DNA of 9,272 nt from an uncultured Amylibacter sp. GTDB taxonomy: Bacteria > Pseudomonadota > Alphaproteobacteria > Rhodobacterales > Rhodobacteraceae. Made by a program: the position numbers and the translations under genes. The notes beneath the pieces are model-generated. The model was given only the letters and a program-made list of their open reading frames with translations. It had not been told where the DNA came from and ran no database searches. The DNA is taken from positions 1-9,272 of the forward strand of contig CALDZS010000235.1 in NCBI GenBank assembly GCA_937944065.1, given 5' to 3'. How positions within the stretch are numbered: position 1 is the stretch's first letter; each line of letters begins with the position of its first letter. Positions 1-7,250 of the stretch are shown here, piece by piece.

Positions 1-2033
1 GGCAGTCCAATTCCGTTGTCAGCGACGGTTATGACGATACCTTCTTCGGTCTTGCTCATCGTCACTTTTATCAATCCCTCATACCCCTTACTTCCCACCG
101 TTTCCGCATAAGTTTCAATGGCTTCGCCGGAATTTTTCAACAAATTAGTTAACGCTTGCCCAATCATTGTTGCATCAATATCCGCCATAACTTGCCCAGC
201 TTTGTTGCTGAAACTAATCGACACTTCGTTGAAGGCCGCTTGGTTCAATACAACAGCGCCTTTAACCAGTTCGGTTAGGTTGGTTTCACGCTTTTCAGGT
301 TCAGGCATACGTGCGAATTTTGAGAACTCGTCAACGATTCGCCGCAAGTCATTGGTTTGGCGCACAATGACGTCGGTGTACTGTGTTAAATCCTTCTCAT
401 ACTCGCCCAACATTGGGCCGAACTTCCGTTTCATACGTTCGGCAGACAATTGAATGGGCGTGAGCGGGTTCTTAATTTCATGGGCAATTCTACGCGCGAC
501 ATCGCCCCAAGCGGCGGTGCGTTGCGCCGAAACCAAATCCGTTACATCATCAAATGTCACAACATAGCCCTCTAGGGTATCCGCATCATTGCGACGCTCT
601 GTCATCCGCACCAACAGGATTTCTGCGTTGCCTGCACGCGTCAAACTGATTTGTTCTTGTTTGGCCTTGATAGTGCGATCCCCGACAGCATGAAACAATG
701 TCGAAAACTCGGGCACAGCCATTTCGATATCACTGCCCATGTCCTTAACAGGGTCCAAATTTAACAAGCCTGCAGCGGCCTTGTTCATCACCGAAATCTT
801 ACCCGACGCCGTAAGCCCAAGAACCCCTGCGGTCACCGACGTCAGAACCTCGTCAAACAGGCGGCGGCGACGTTCGGTTTCTTTGTTTATCTCGATCAAA
901 TCATCGCGTTGTTTTTTCACCTGCCCAGTCATGGTGTTAAACGCACGGCTTAGAACCGCAATCTCGTCATCGCCTTTTTCCTCGATAACGCGCACATCCA
1001 AATCCCCCCGCCCAACGCGCTGTGCCGCCCCCGCCAAACGCCCCACTGGGCGTGCCAAACGTTCCGCAAATATCAAACCAAGCCAGATCGCAGACAGTGT
1101 GATGATGGCCGCAAAGGCCAGATAGATTAGACTGAAATCGAACAGCAATTGATCACGTTCGCTTTCCATTTGATTGTAGAATTGAACCGTTTCTTTGGTT
1201 TCATCCAACAGTGACAAGATCTTACCATCAACTTCGCGTGCGACGTATAGATATCGATCCGCAAATTTTGACAATCGAACCAGCCCTCGAAATTCATCGT
1301 TTGACCAGTCTTGGATAACAACAGTTTTCCCTTCTGCTGCTAAATCCATTTGGGGATCTGAAGGGATTTCAAAATTAAAACGATAACTCAGTTCGCCACG
1401 CGCACGAATATCTTTGGACCCATCGATGATATAGGCTTCTTTCAACCCGCGTTGCACCGAACTTTGCAGACGCGTCAGTGCCAAACGCAATTCGCCATCT
1501 GACATAAATGGTTGTTGGCGTTTTTGATCGTTCAAAAAGAACGTCATAAATTCCAGATCTTCTTGCAGGTCGCCTTTCTGCTCATCCTGATAGGCAGTCG
1601 CCGCTGACAAGGATGACCCCACAACATCGCGCACACGTTCAGAGAACCAACCTTCTAGCCCCGCGTTGATCACCAGGGCTGCGAAAACCGCAACCAGAAC
1701 TGTCGGTATCAGTGCCAAAATGGCGAACACACCAGACAAGCGCATATGGAGTTGCGATCCAGCCGAATTTCGTTTGCGTGCCAAATAAACTTGGGCGATT
1801 GCCATAACAACCAATGCCACGATGAAAATCGCATAGACGAAATCCACAAACAACAGGCTGCGCATGAAGCTGGAGTTTCCAACATCTGGGATTTGCCGCA
1901 GTGCCACAGTAGTGGCGATAATCAACAGCGGTCCGATCGCCACCAAACCAGCAGCCGTCGTCAAACGTACCGCAGGACGTTTGCGCCAGCGGTTAAACTG
2001 GTTCAGCTTTCTGATCTGCGGCAGGTATTTCAT
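1..2033 (-). CDS. ntrY: NtrY membrane-bound sensor histidine kinase (3' end cut by window edge)
   Basis: This is the sensor kinase of the NtrY/NtrX two-component pair; it autophosphorylates a histidine and passes phosphate to NtrX. The frame is open for 677 codons and runs off the left edge; family members are somewhat longer, so I infer that the end of the ATPase domain is missing. Hydrophobic segments lie near residues 24-44, 59-83 and 98-122, then a periplasmic stretch, a fourth segment near 298-318, a HAMP linker (about 318-372) and a PAS domain (about 388-490). The H-box RRIAHEIKNPLTP has phospho-acceptor His518. The N-box has Asn630 and Asn634, and the G1 box DNGIGL occupies 672-677. 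The ATG at 2033 was chosen; an in-frame TTG at 2069 would add 12 residues but has no clear Shine-Dalgarno. It lies 42 nt after ntrC and is probably co-transcribed. Family assignment is firm; the stimulus is unknown. Confidence 0.95.
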   Translation of the reverse strand, partial: MKYLPQIRKLNQFNRWRKRPAVRLTTAAGLVAIGPLLIIATTVALRQIPDVGNSSFMRSLLFVDFVYAIFIVALVVMAIAQVYLARKRNSAGSQLHMRLSGVFAILALIPTVLVAVFAALVINAGLEGWFSERVRDVVGSSLSAATAYQDEQKGDLQEDLEFMTFFLNDQKRQQPFMSDGELRLALTRLQSSVQRGLKEAYIIDGSKDIRARGELSYRFNFEIPSDPQMDLAAEGKTVVIQDWSNDEFRGLVRLSKFADRYLYVAREVDGKILSLLDETKETVQFYNQMESERDQLLFDFSLIYLAFAAIITLSAIWLGLIFAERLARPVGRLAGAAQRVGRGDLDVRVIEEKGDDEIAVLSRAFNTMTGQVKKQRDDLIEINKETERRRRLFDEVLTSVTAGVLGLTASGKISVMNKAAAGLLNLDPVKDMGSDIEMAVPEFSTLFHAVGDRTIKAKQEQISLTRAGNAEILLVRMTERRNDADTLEGYVVTFDDVTDLVSAQRTAAWGDVARRIAHEIKNPLTPIQLSAERMKRKFGPMLGEYEKDLTQYTDVIVRQTNDLRRIVDEFSKFARMPEPEKRETNLTELVKGAVVLNQAAFNEVSISFSNKAGQVMADIDATMIGQALTNLLKNSGEAIETYAETVGSKGYEGLIKVTMSKTEEGIVITVADNGIGL

Positions 2034-2067
2034 GGGACTTGCTGTTCCGCGTTCACGCTTCTGGTTC

Positions 2068-2087
2068 AAAATGATCTACATCATTTT
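2068..2087. repeat. Inverted repeat with FNR/CRP-like core across the ntrC stop
   Basis: The arms AAAATGAT and ATCATTTT are perfect complements around the 4-nt centre CTAC, which carries the ntrC stop codon on the minus strand. The inner part ATGAT-N4-ATCAT resembles the FNR consensus TTGAT-N4-ATCAA with one mismatch in each half. It lies 35 nt upstream of the ntrY ATG. It could be a regulator site for a secondary ntrY promoter, or a weak AT-rich RNA hairpin between the two genes. The symmetry is directly visible; either role is inference. Confidence 0.4.
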
Positions 2088-3473
2088 CTTACTGCGCGTC
2101 ACAGATATGTCCAAATCACGAATTTTTTTGCGCAAAGTATTGCGGTTAATCCCCAATAGCTCTGCCGTTTTTATTTGATTTCCTCGTGTCGCGGACAGCG
2201 ACAGGGCGATCAAAGGCAACTCTACTTCGCGTAAAATCCGATTGTACAGACCTCTTGGCGGTAACGCATCGCCGTGTAAATCAAAGTACCTTTTGATATG
2301 TGCCTCGACTGACGACGATAATTTATCATGGGTCAAAGGCGATGCGCCACCGGTGGCTTTCGGCATTTGATCCAAGCTTTCTTGTACAAAACTGGCTTGA
2401 ATTTCATCCTCTGGGGACATTACGACCAAACGTTTTACAAAGTTTTCCAACTCTCGCACGTTGCCCGCCCAATTGCCGTGACGCATCAATTCCAAGCCTC
2501 GTTTGGAAATACTTTTGTTAGGCAAGCCTGAGGTTGCAGCCTGCTGCAAAAAATGATGGGCCAATTCTGGTATGTCACCGATACGGTCGCGCAATGGCGG
2601 CAGCTGGATGGGAACAACATTCAGCCGATAAAACAGATCTTCGCGAAACTCGCCTTCGTTGATCAAATCCCCAAGGTTGGCGCGTGTGGACGAAACAATG
2701 CGAAAGTTCTTGGCTTTCACCGTGTCAGACCGAAGCATCTCCAGCAAGTGCGCCTGCGATTCTACACTCATCTCCGCAATTTCATCTAGATGTAACGTGG
2801 CGCCACGAAGTGCTGCATCAATCCCTCGGTCTTCTAATCCACCCAGCATCACCCCTTCGATCTTATCCGGGCTAAGCGTAGCACAGTTTAGCGTTGTGAA
2901 ATCTTCGGCGTGACGCGGTCCCAGATCATGCAGCGTTCTAGCAAGCAAGCTTTTGCCCGCGCCGCTTTCCCCCGAAATCATAACGCTAAGATCGGTATTC
3001 AAAACTCTGGCGAGCAATCGGTACACCTCTTGCATTGCAGGCGCGCTGCCCACCAATGGCAAGTCAGTGTTTTGGGATGCACTCAAGCCGCCAGATACAT
3101 CGGACCCAGACCTGTGCGCCAAGGCTTTGTTCACTTTCCCCAATAACTCTTTAAGGTCGAACGGTTTTGGAAGGTAATCATACGCACCAGATTCCGACGC
3201 CTTAATCGCTGTCATCACAGTATTCTGCGCTGAAATCACGATCACGGGCAAACCCGGACGACGTCGGTTGATGGACGGTATTAGCTCCAATCCGTTGCCA
3301 TCAGGCAAATTCACATCGGACACGATCACATCGCCTTCGCCCTCCTCCACCCAACGCCACAGCGTGTCCAGGTTACCAGTCGCGCGCACCTTGCATCCAG
3401 CACGCGTCAGGGCTTGGGTCAGCACGGTTCGAATTGTGCGATCATCATCAGCGACCAATATTGTTCCGTCCAT
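2076..3473 (-). CDS. ntrC: NtrC nitrogen response regulator, GAFTGA-less (Rhodobacter type)
   Basis: This 465-residue response regulator is the partner of NtrB and controls nitrogen-limitation genes. The receiver domain (about 4-118) has the acidic cluster DDD at 9-11, phospho-acceptor Asp53 and Lys103 in PKP. The AAA+ domain (about 138-370) has Walker A GESGAGKS at 168-175, Walker B LHLDEI at 227-232 and the conserved FREDLFYRL stretch. The segment between the Walker motifs, roughly 200-225, is shortened and lacks the GAFTGA loop that contacts sigma54. A Fis-type helix-turn-helix near the C-terminus contains NQIKTAELLGINRNTLRKKI. R. capsulatus NtrC also lacks this loop and activates sigma70 RNA polymerase, so the same mode is inferred here. 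The start ATG lies 4 nt after ntrB, with AGGTTAGGG just upstream. The protein ends KKMM. Confidence 0.96.
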   Translation of the reverse strand: MDGTILVADDDRTIRTVLTQALTRAGCKVRATGNLDTLWRWVEEGEGDVIVSDVNLPDGNGLELIPSINRRRPGLPVIVISAQNTVMTAIKASESGAYDYLPKPFDLKELLGKVNKALAHRSGSDVSGGLSASQNTDLPLVGSAPAMQEVYRLLARVLNTDLSVMISGESGAGKSLLARTLHDLGPRHAEDFTTLNCATLSPDKIEGVMLGGLEDRGIDAALRGATLHLDEIAEMSVESQAHLLEMLRSDTVKAKNFRIVSSTRANLGDLINEGEFREDLFYRLNVVPIQLPPLRDRIGDIPELAHHFLQQAATSGLPNKSISKRGLELMRHGNWAGNVRELENFVKRLVVMSPEDEIQASFVQESLDQMPKATGGASPLTHDKLSSSVEAHIKRYFDLHGDALPPRGLYNRILREVELPLIALSLSATRGNQIKTAELLGINRNTLRKKIRDLDISVTRSKKMM

Positions 3474-3477
3474 ATCC

Positions 3478-4551
3478 CTAACCTACCTTTTCATCTGTCC
3501 AAACGGGCAACCGCACCACAAAACGCGTGCGTCCGTCCTCGCTGTCACATTCAATCAACCCGCCATGTCCAGCGATAATTTTGGATACCAGCGACAGTCC
3601 CAGTCCTGTTCCATTGACTTTGCTTGACACGAACGGCTCGAATATCTCGTTTATCAAGCTGTCGGGAATACCTTTGCCATTATCACTCACTTCAATCTGT
3701 AATGGCAGGCTTTCAGTTTTACCGCCAACCATCGAAAATTTCATGCCAGAGACATAGGAAGTGCGCAATCTGATGGCGCCAGCCTGATCCCCCACTGCTT
3801 CCGATGCGTTCTTGATCAGGTTTTGAAAGACCTGCATCAACGGATCAAACTCGCCCGCCGCATCTGGCAAAGACGGATCAAAGTCCTTGTGAATAGTGAC
3901 ATGCGCGCCATAACCAGCCTGCGCTGCCGTCACCGCTCGTTCTAATACCGTATGAATATTTACCGCTGCGCGATTGGTTGGGCGCTGATCGCCAAACTGT
4001 TCTACGCGGTCCACCAACATCCCAATACGCTTGGCCTCTTGTTCGATCATCTCGGCCAATTTCTCATCTTCGCTATCCGCATTCATTGCCAACAATTGCG
4101 CCGCACCAGAAATTCCCGCCAAAGGGTTACGGATTTCGTGTGCCAAAGTTGCTGCCATCGCCGACACGGATCGTGCAGCAGTAATATGGGTCATTGATTG
4201 GCTCATCTTTTGCGCCACACCTGTGGGCTGCAATATGAGCAAGATCGCACCTGCGTGGGCGTCTAGAAAGGTAACATATAGATTGCACGACATCTCGCGG
4301 CGCGTCGCGGTTGCCACATCCACACCATACTGCGTGACCGAGGACACTTGATCGCGCGCCTGTTTCAGTGTGTCCAAAATAATAGAATTCTGGCCAAAAT
4401 ACTTTGAAAGTAACTTGCCCTTCATGTGTGCGTTAGACGTTTGTGCCAAAGGCTCTGCCGCCATATTAGCGCGCATAATCGTGTCATCAGCCGCAATCAC
4501 GAAGGCGGGGAACGGCAGGGTTTCCCAGATAAGATCAAGGCTGATATCCAC
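3478..4551 (-). CDS. ntrB: NtrB (NRII) nitrogen sensor histidine kinase/phosphatase
   Basis: This soluble 357-residue kinase phosphorylates or dephosphorylates NtrC according to PII (GlnB/GlnK) binding. It has no membrane segment. An N-terminal PAS domain covers about residues 5-110 (LPFPAFVIAADDTIMRANMA). The HisKA H-box ATLAHEIRNPLAGI has phospho-acceptor His138. The ATPase domain shows an N-box with Asn244 and Asn248, a G1 box DNGKGIP at 290-296, an F-box FEPFVSSK at 304-311 and a G2 box GTGLGLS at 314-320, so all kinase boxes are intact. Translation starts at GTG, not ATG: the dusB stop TAG and this GTG share one base (TAGTG). That points to coupled translation; AGAGG lies about 10 nt upstream, inside dusB. 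The order dusB-ntrB-ntrC matches nifR3-ntrB-ntrC of R. capsulatus. Confidence 0.96.
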   Translation of the reverse strand: MDISLDLIWETLPFPAFVIAADDTIMRANMAAEPLAQTSNAHMKGKLLSKYFGQNSIILDTLKQARDQVSSVTQYGVDVATATRREMSCNLYVTFLDAHAGAILLILQPTGVAQKMSQSMTHITAARSVSAMAATLAHEIRNPLAGISGAAQLLAMNADSEDEKLAEMIEQEAKRIGMLVDRVEQFGDQRPTNRAAVNIHTVLERAVTAAQAGYGAHVTIHKDFDPSLPDAAGEFDPLMQVFQNLIKNASEAVGDQAGAIRLRTSYVSGMKFSMVGGKTESLPLQIEVSDNGKGIPDSLINEIFEPFVSSKVNGTGLGLSLVSKIIAGHGGLIECDSEDGRTRFVVRLPVWTDEKVG

Positions 4552-5534
4552 TACGCCACCGCCTCTAGTCGGTCCAGTATGCTACTGATCAATGTCATGA
4601 CTTCGGTGTTGTCTCTGCTGGTCATAATCTGGCGACGCAAAGGTTTTGGCACCTGTAGTTGATCCATGTACCAGCCCATATGCTTGCGTGAAACACGGTT
4701 GCCTAATTCTGCCCCGTAAAAGGAGAGCATCGCGTCGTAATGACCGGTCATAAGACTTACAAGCGCGTCGCCCTTTGGAATTTTGGGCGCAGCTGTGCCA
4801 TAAACTTCAGCAGCAATTTGCGCCAGTATCCAAGGGCGGCCATAACTGCCACGCCCTACCATCACGCCAGCAGATCGGGACTGATCCAATGCCTGCCGCG
4901 CAGTATTTGCATCAATAATGTCGCCATTGGCAATCACTGGAATACTTACAGCGTCGCTGACCTCTGCGATCGCCGCCCAATCGGCCTGCCCTTTATAAAA
5001 CTGTTTTCGGGTGCGCCCGTGCACGGTGACCATCTGCACACCCGCCGCCTGCGCCCACTTTGCCAATTGTGGTGCGTTCAAACATTCTTCGTCCCAACCA
5101 AGACGCATTTTTAGCGTGACTGGTACTTTAACGGCAGCGACAACTGCCTCGATCAGCGACACGGCGAGTTCTGGTTCTTTCATCAAGGCTGATCCGGAAT
5201 AGCCACTGGTGACTTTCTTGGCAGGGCAACCCATGTTGATATCAATAATATCCGCCCCGTTCGCTTCGCATATCCGCGCGCATTCCGACATCCAATGCGC
5301 TTCGCGCCCTGCGATCTGTACAGATGTACCGCCAACACCAAAGCCCAGCTCGGCACGCGCCCGCACGGATGCTTTTGCCTCGACCATTTCCTGACTGGCT
5401 ACCATTTCGGAAACCACTAGCCCCGCGCCAAAGCTCTGCACCAGATTGCGATACGGCAAATCCGTGATCCCCGCCATCGGGGACAAAAGCACAGGCGGGT
5501 TGATTGCCTGCTTTCCGATCATAAATTCTGCCAT
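4551..5534 (-). CDS. dusB: tRNA-dihydrouridine synthase (DusB/NifR3)
   Basis: This FMN enzyme uses NADPH to reduce specific uridines of tRNA to dihydrouridine. It is the first gene of the ntr operon and was named nifR3 in R. capsulatus. Counting from the upstream ATG at 5540 (329 residues), it shows LLSPMAGITDLPYR near 18-31, the signature INMGCPAKK at 101-109 with catalytic Cys105, LKMRLGW at 143-149, HGRTRKQFYKG at 174-184, ANGDI at 204-208 and GRGSYGRPW at 229-237. These are the expected active-site and flavin-binding stretches of the TIM barrel. I place the start at the ATG at 5534 (327 residues), because a good promoter predicts the transcript to begin at or next to that base. The ATG at 5540 directly abuts the -10 box and would lie upstream of +1. 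Function is clear; the two start choices differ by two residues. Confidence 0.95.
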   Translation of the reverse strand: MAEFMIGKQAINPPVLLSPMAGITDLPYRNLVQSFGAGLVVSEMVASQEMVEAKASVRARAELGFGVGGTSVQIAGREAHWMSECARICEANGADIIDINMGCPAKKVTSGYSGSALMKEPELAVSLIEAVVAAVKVPVTLKMRLGWDEECLNAPQLAKWAQAAGVQMVTVHGRTRKQFYKGQADWAAIAEVSDAVSIPVIANGDIIDANTARQALDQSRSAGVMVGRGSYGRPWILAQIAAEVYGTAAPKIPKGDALVSLMTGHYDAMLSFYGAELGNRVSRKHMGWYMDQLQVPKPLRRQIMTSRDNTEVMTLISSILDRLEAVA

Positions 5535-5540
5535 GACCAT

Positions 5541-5569
5541 TTTATAGGCAGATGCGCTGGGGCGAGCAA
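5541..5569 (-). promoter_or_regulatory. Sigma70-type promoter of dusB-ntrBC(Y), leaderless geometry
   Basis: On the minus strand a -35 box TTGCTC (5569-5564) is followed by a 17-nt spacer and a -10 box TATAAA (5546-5541). Six bases, ATGGTC, then precede the ATG at 5534. A normal distance from -10 to +1 puts the transcript start on that ATG, so the mRNA would have no 5' leader. No Shine-Dalgarno is visible upstream of either ATG. The boxes are read directly; activity and the exact +1 are inferred. Confidence 0.65.
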
Positions 5570-5589
5570 GTCACAAGTTCATTCACGCG

Positions 5590-5617
5590 TTGCGCAATTG
5601 TGTCGGTGCGATATAAC
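5590..5617 (+). promoter_or_regulatory. Sigma70-type promoter of ispDF-pgpA-cinA, leaderless geometry
   Basis: A -35 box TTGCGC (5590-5595), a 16-nt spacer and a -10 box TATAAC (5612-5617) are followed by ATTGCT and then the ATG of ispDF at 5624. The 6-nt gap puts +1 on the start codon, and no Shine-Dalgarno precedes it. The -35 overlaps the small palindrome TTGCGCAA (5590-5597). Only 20 bp separate this -35 from the divergent dusB -35. Confidence 0.65.
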
Positions 5618-5623
5618 ATTGCT

Positions 5624-6766
5624 ATGTCATATGGAACAGTCATAGTCGCCGCCGGTCGCGGCACCCGAGCGGGCGGAAAACTACCCAAACAATACCGTAA
5701 CTTACGCGGCGTACCTGTTCTACGTCACACGATTGAAGCGATCCTTGCTGTGCCGCAAATCAATCAGCTTGTGTTGGTTATTAGTCCTGAAGATCAAGCA
5801 CTGCTTGTTGACGCAATTGCCACTTTGTCCGACGCTAGAATTACCGACATAGTTTATGGCGGTGACACCCGCAGCGATAGCGTGGTCGCTGGACTAGAGA
5901 AATTAACCACCGAATTTGCCCTGATACATGATGGCGCGCGTCCATTGATCGATGCGGCCAGCATGAACCGCGTACTGGATAAGGTCACGAAAACAGGTGC
6001 TGCCTTTTGCGCCTTGCCTGTCACCGATGCGTTGTGGGCTGTCTCAGACGGCAACGCCACGGATGCAATGCCACGCGATACTTTATGGCGCGCGCAAACT
6101 CCACAGGCGTTCCGCACGACAGAGATCTTAGCCGCCCATCAAAGCAGCGATATGCCAGCGGACGATGATGTCGCAATGGCACGCAGAAGCGGCATTGCGG
6201 TCACGCCCGTCATGGGTTCGGAACGAAATATCAAAATCACCCAACCCGAGGATTTTGCGTTGGCTGAGCAGCTATTAGGATCACAAATGGATATCAGAAC
6301 AGGCAGTGGGTACGATGTGCACGCGCTAGGCGAAGGCGATCATGTTGTTTTGAACGGGATCAACATCGCCCACGACGCCGCAATGATCGGGCATTCTGAT
6401 GCGGATGTTGCGATGCATGCGATCACAGACGCGTTGTTCGGCGCGGTGGCGCAAGGTGACATTGGTCGCTGGTTTCCACCGACTGATCCGCAATGGAAGG
6501 GAGCCGCCTCAGACATCTTCCTTCGCAAAGCAGCAGAGGTCGTGCGCGAGGCAGGATTTGAAATTTCCAATATTGACTGCACCATCATTTGCGAAATGCC
6601 AAAAATAACTCCGCATGCGACTGCGATGCGCGAAAATCTGTCCCACATTCTAGCATTGAGCATTGATAGAATTAGCGTAAAAGCCACCACGTCAGAGCGG
6701 TTGGGCTTTACCGGTCGCGGCGAAGGTATTGCAGCGCAAGCCACTGCTACAGTCACTAAAGGGTAA
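5624..6766 (+). CDS. ispDF: Bifunctional IspD/IspF enzyme of the MEP isoprenoid pathway
   Basis: This 380-residue fusion carries two steps of the MEP pathway. The IspD half (about 1-222) makes CDP-methylerythritol from MEP and CTP; it shows VAAGRGTRAGGKLPKQY at 8-24, GGDTRSDSV at 79-87, DGARP at 103-107 and QTPQAF at 158-163. The IspF half (about 224-380) makes methylerythritol cyclodiphosphate; it shows GSGYDVHAL with metal ligands Asp231 and His233, then GHSDADVAMHA with His265 at the expected spacing of 34 from Asp231, and the end signature KATTSERLGFTGRGEGIA. Both sites look intact. The fusion is known in many alphaproteobacteria and in Campylobacter. The ATG at 5624 was chosen: the conserved IspD N-terminus begins there and a -10 box sits 6 nt upstream. 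The ATG at 5552 would add 24 unconserved residues and lies upstream of the promoter. It is the first gene of a three-gene unit. Confidence 0.96.
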   Translation: MSYGTVIVAAGRGTRAGGKLPKQYRNLRGVPVLRHTIEAILAVPQINQLVLVISPEDQALLVDAIATLSDARITDIVYGGDTRSDSVVAGLEKLTTEFALIHDGARPLIDAASMNRVLDKVTKTGAAFCALPVTDALWAVSDGNATDAMPRDTLWRAQTPQAFRTTEILAAHQSSDMPADDDVAMARRSGIAVTPVMGSERNIKITQPEDFALAEQLLGSQMDIRTGSGYDVHALGEGDHVVLNGINIAHDAAMIGHSDADVAMHAITDALFGAVAQGDIGRWFPPTDPQWKGAASDIFLRKAAEVVREAGFEISNIDCTIICEMPKITPHATAMRENLSHILALSIDRISVKATTSERLGFTGRGEGIAAQATATVTKG

Positions 6767-6770
6767 CGAG

Positions 6771-7250
6771 ATGAGCAAAATATTAGCAACTTGGTTCTAT
6801 TCAGGTCTAGCACCGAAGGCTCCGGGCACTTGGGGATCGCTGGCGGCACTTCCGTTTGCGTTCGCGATGTACTTGGCAGGATTTTCTACGCTGGCTTTGT
6901 TGGTCGCTGTTGCACTGATTTTTGCGATTGGCTGGTGGGCGACCGAGATGGAAACCAAGGGGAAAGACAATCATGATCCTGGTGAAATCGTTATTGATGA
7001 AGTTGCAGGGCAATGGCTGGCCCTTTTGCCTTTGTTCCTTTCACATGTAAGCCCCACCCCCGCCCAAATGATCTTTTGGATGCTTATCGGGTTCGGGTTA
7101 TTTCGTCTTTTCGACATATTCAAACCTTTCCCCGTCAAATGGGCGGATCAGATGGACACATCTTTCGGGGTGATGTTTGATGACATTCTAGCTGGCCTAA
7201 TGGCAGCATTTGTGCTGTTGGGTGCGATGTCTTTGTTTAGCGGCTTATGA
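6771..7250 (+). CDS. pgpA: Phosphatidylglycerophosphatase A
   Basis: This inner-membrane phosphatase removes phosphate from phosphatidylglycerophosphate to give phosphatidylglycerol. The 159-residue product fits the family length. It shows SGLAPKAPGTWGSL at 11-24, the acidic cluster DNHDPGEIVIDEVAGQW at 66-82 (Asp69, Glu72, Asp76, Glu77), FDIFKPFPVKWAD at 114-126 and GVMFDDILAG at 133-142. Hydrophobic stretches near 25-57, 83-92, 100-113 and 140-156 fit a multi-pass membrane protein. The ATG at 6771 follows the ispDF stop by 4 nt, and AAAGGG (6758-6763) lies 7 nt upstream over the ispDF end, a good Shine-Dalgarno. An ATG at 6729 lies inside ispDF and was rejected. The last codons overlap the cinA start. 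Confidence 0.94.
   Translation: MSKILATWFYSGLAPKAPGTWGSLAALPFAFAMYLAGFSTLALLVAVALIFAIGWWATEMETKGKDNHDPGEIVIDEVAGQWLALLPLFLSHVSPTPAQMIFWMLIGFGLFRLFDIFKPFPVKWADQMDTSFGVMFDDILAGLMAAFVLLGAMSLFSGL

Noticed and set aside
2034..2069. TTG start for ntrY adding 12 residues
   Set aside because: No ribosome site precedes it and the codons overlap the palindrome; the ATG at 2033 with a GGA about 12 nt upstream is more plausible, though not proven.
2800..2880. Frameshift as the cause of the missing GAFTGA loop in ntrC
   Set aside because: The frame is continuous, Walker A and Walker B are both intact and the same loss is known in R. capsulatus NtrC, so it is a real family variant.
5552..5623. Upstream ATG extension of ispDF by 24 residues
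   Set aside because: The added residues do not look like IspD, and the ATG lies upstream of the predicted promoter and inside the dusB promoter; the IspD core starts at 5624.
6340..6849. Long minus-strand open frame opposite ispDF
   Set aside because: The opposite strand encodes a well-conserved enzyme through the whole stretch; the antisense product has no recognisable motif and no ribosome site. It is a shadow frame.
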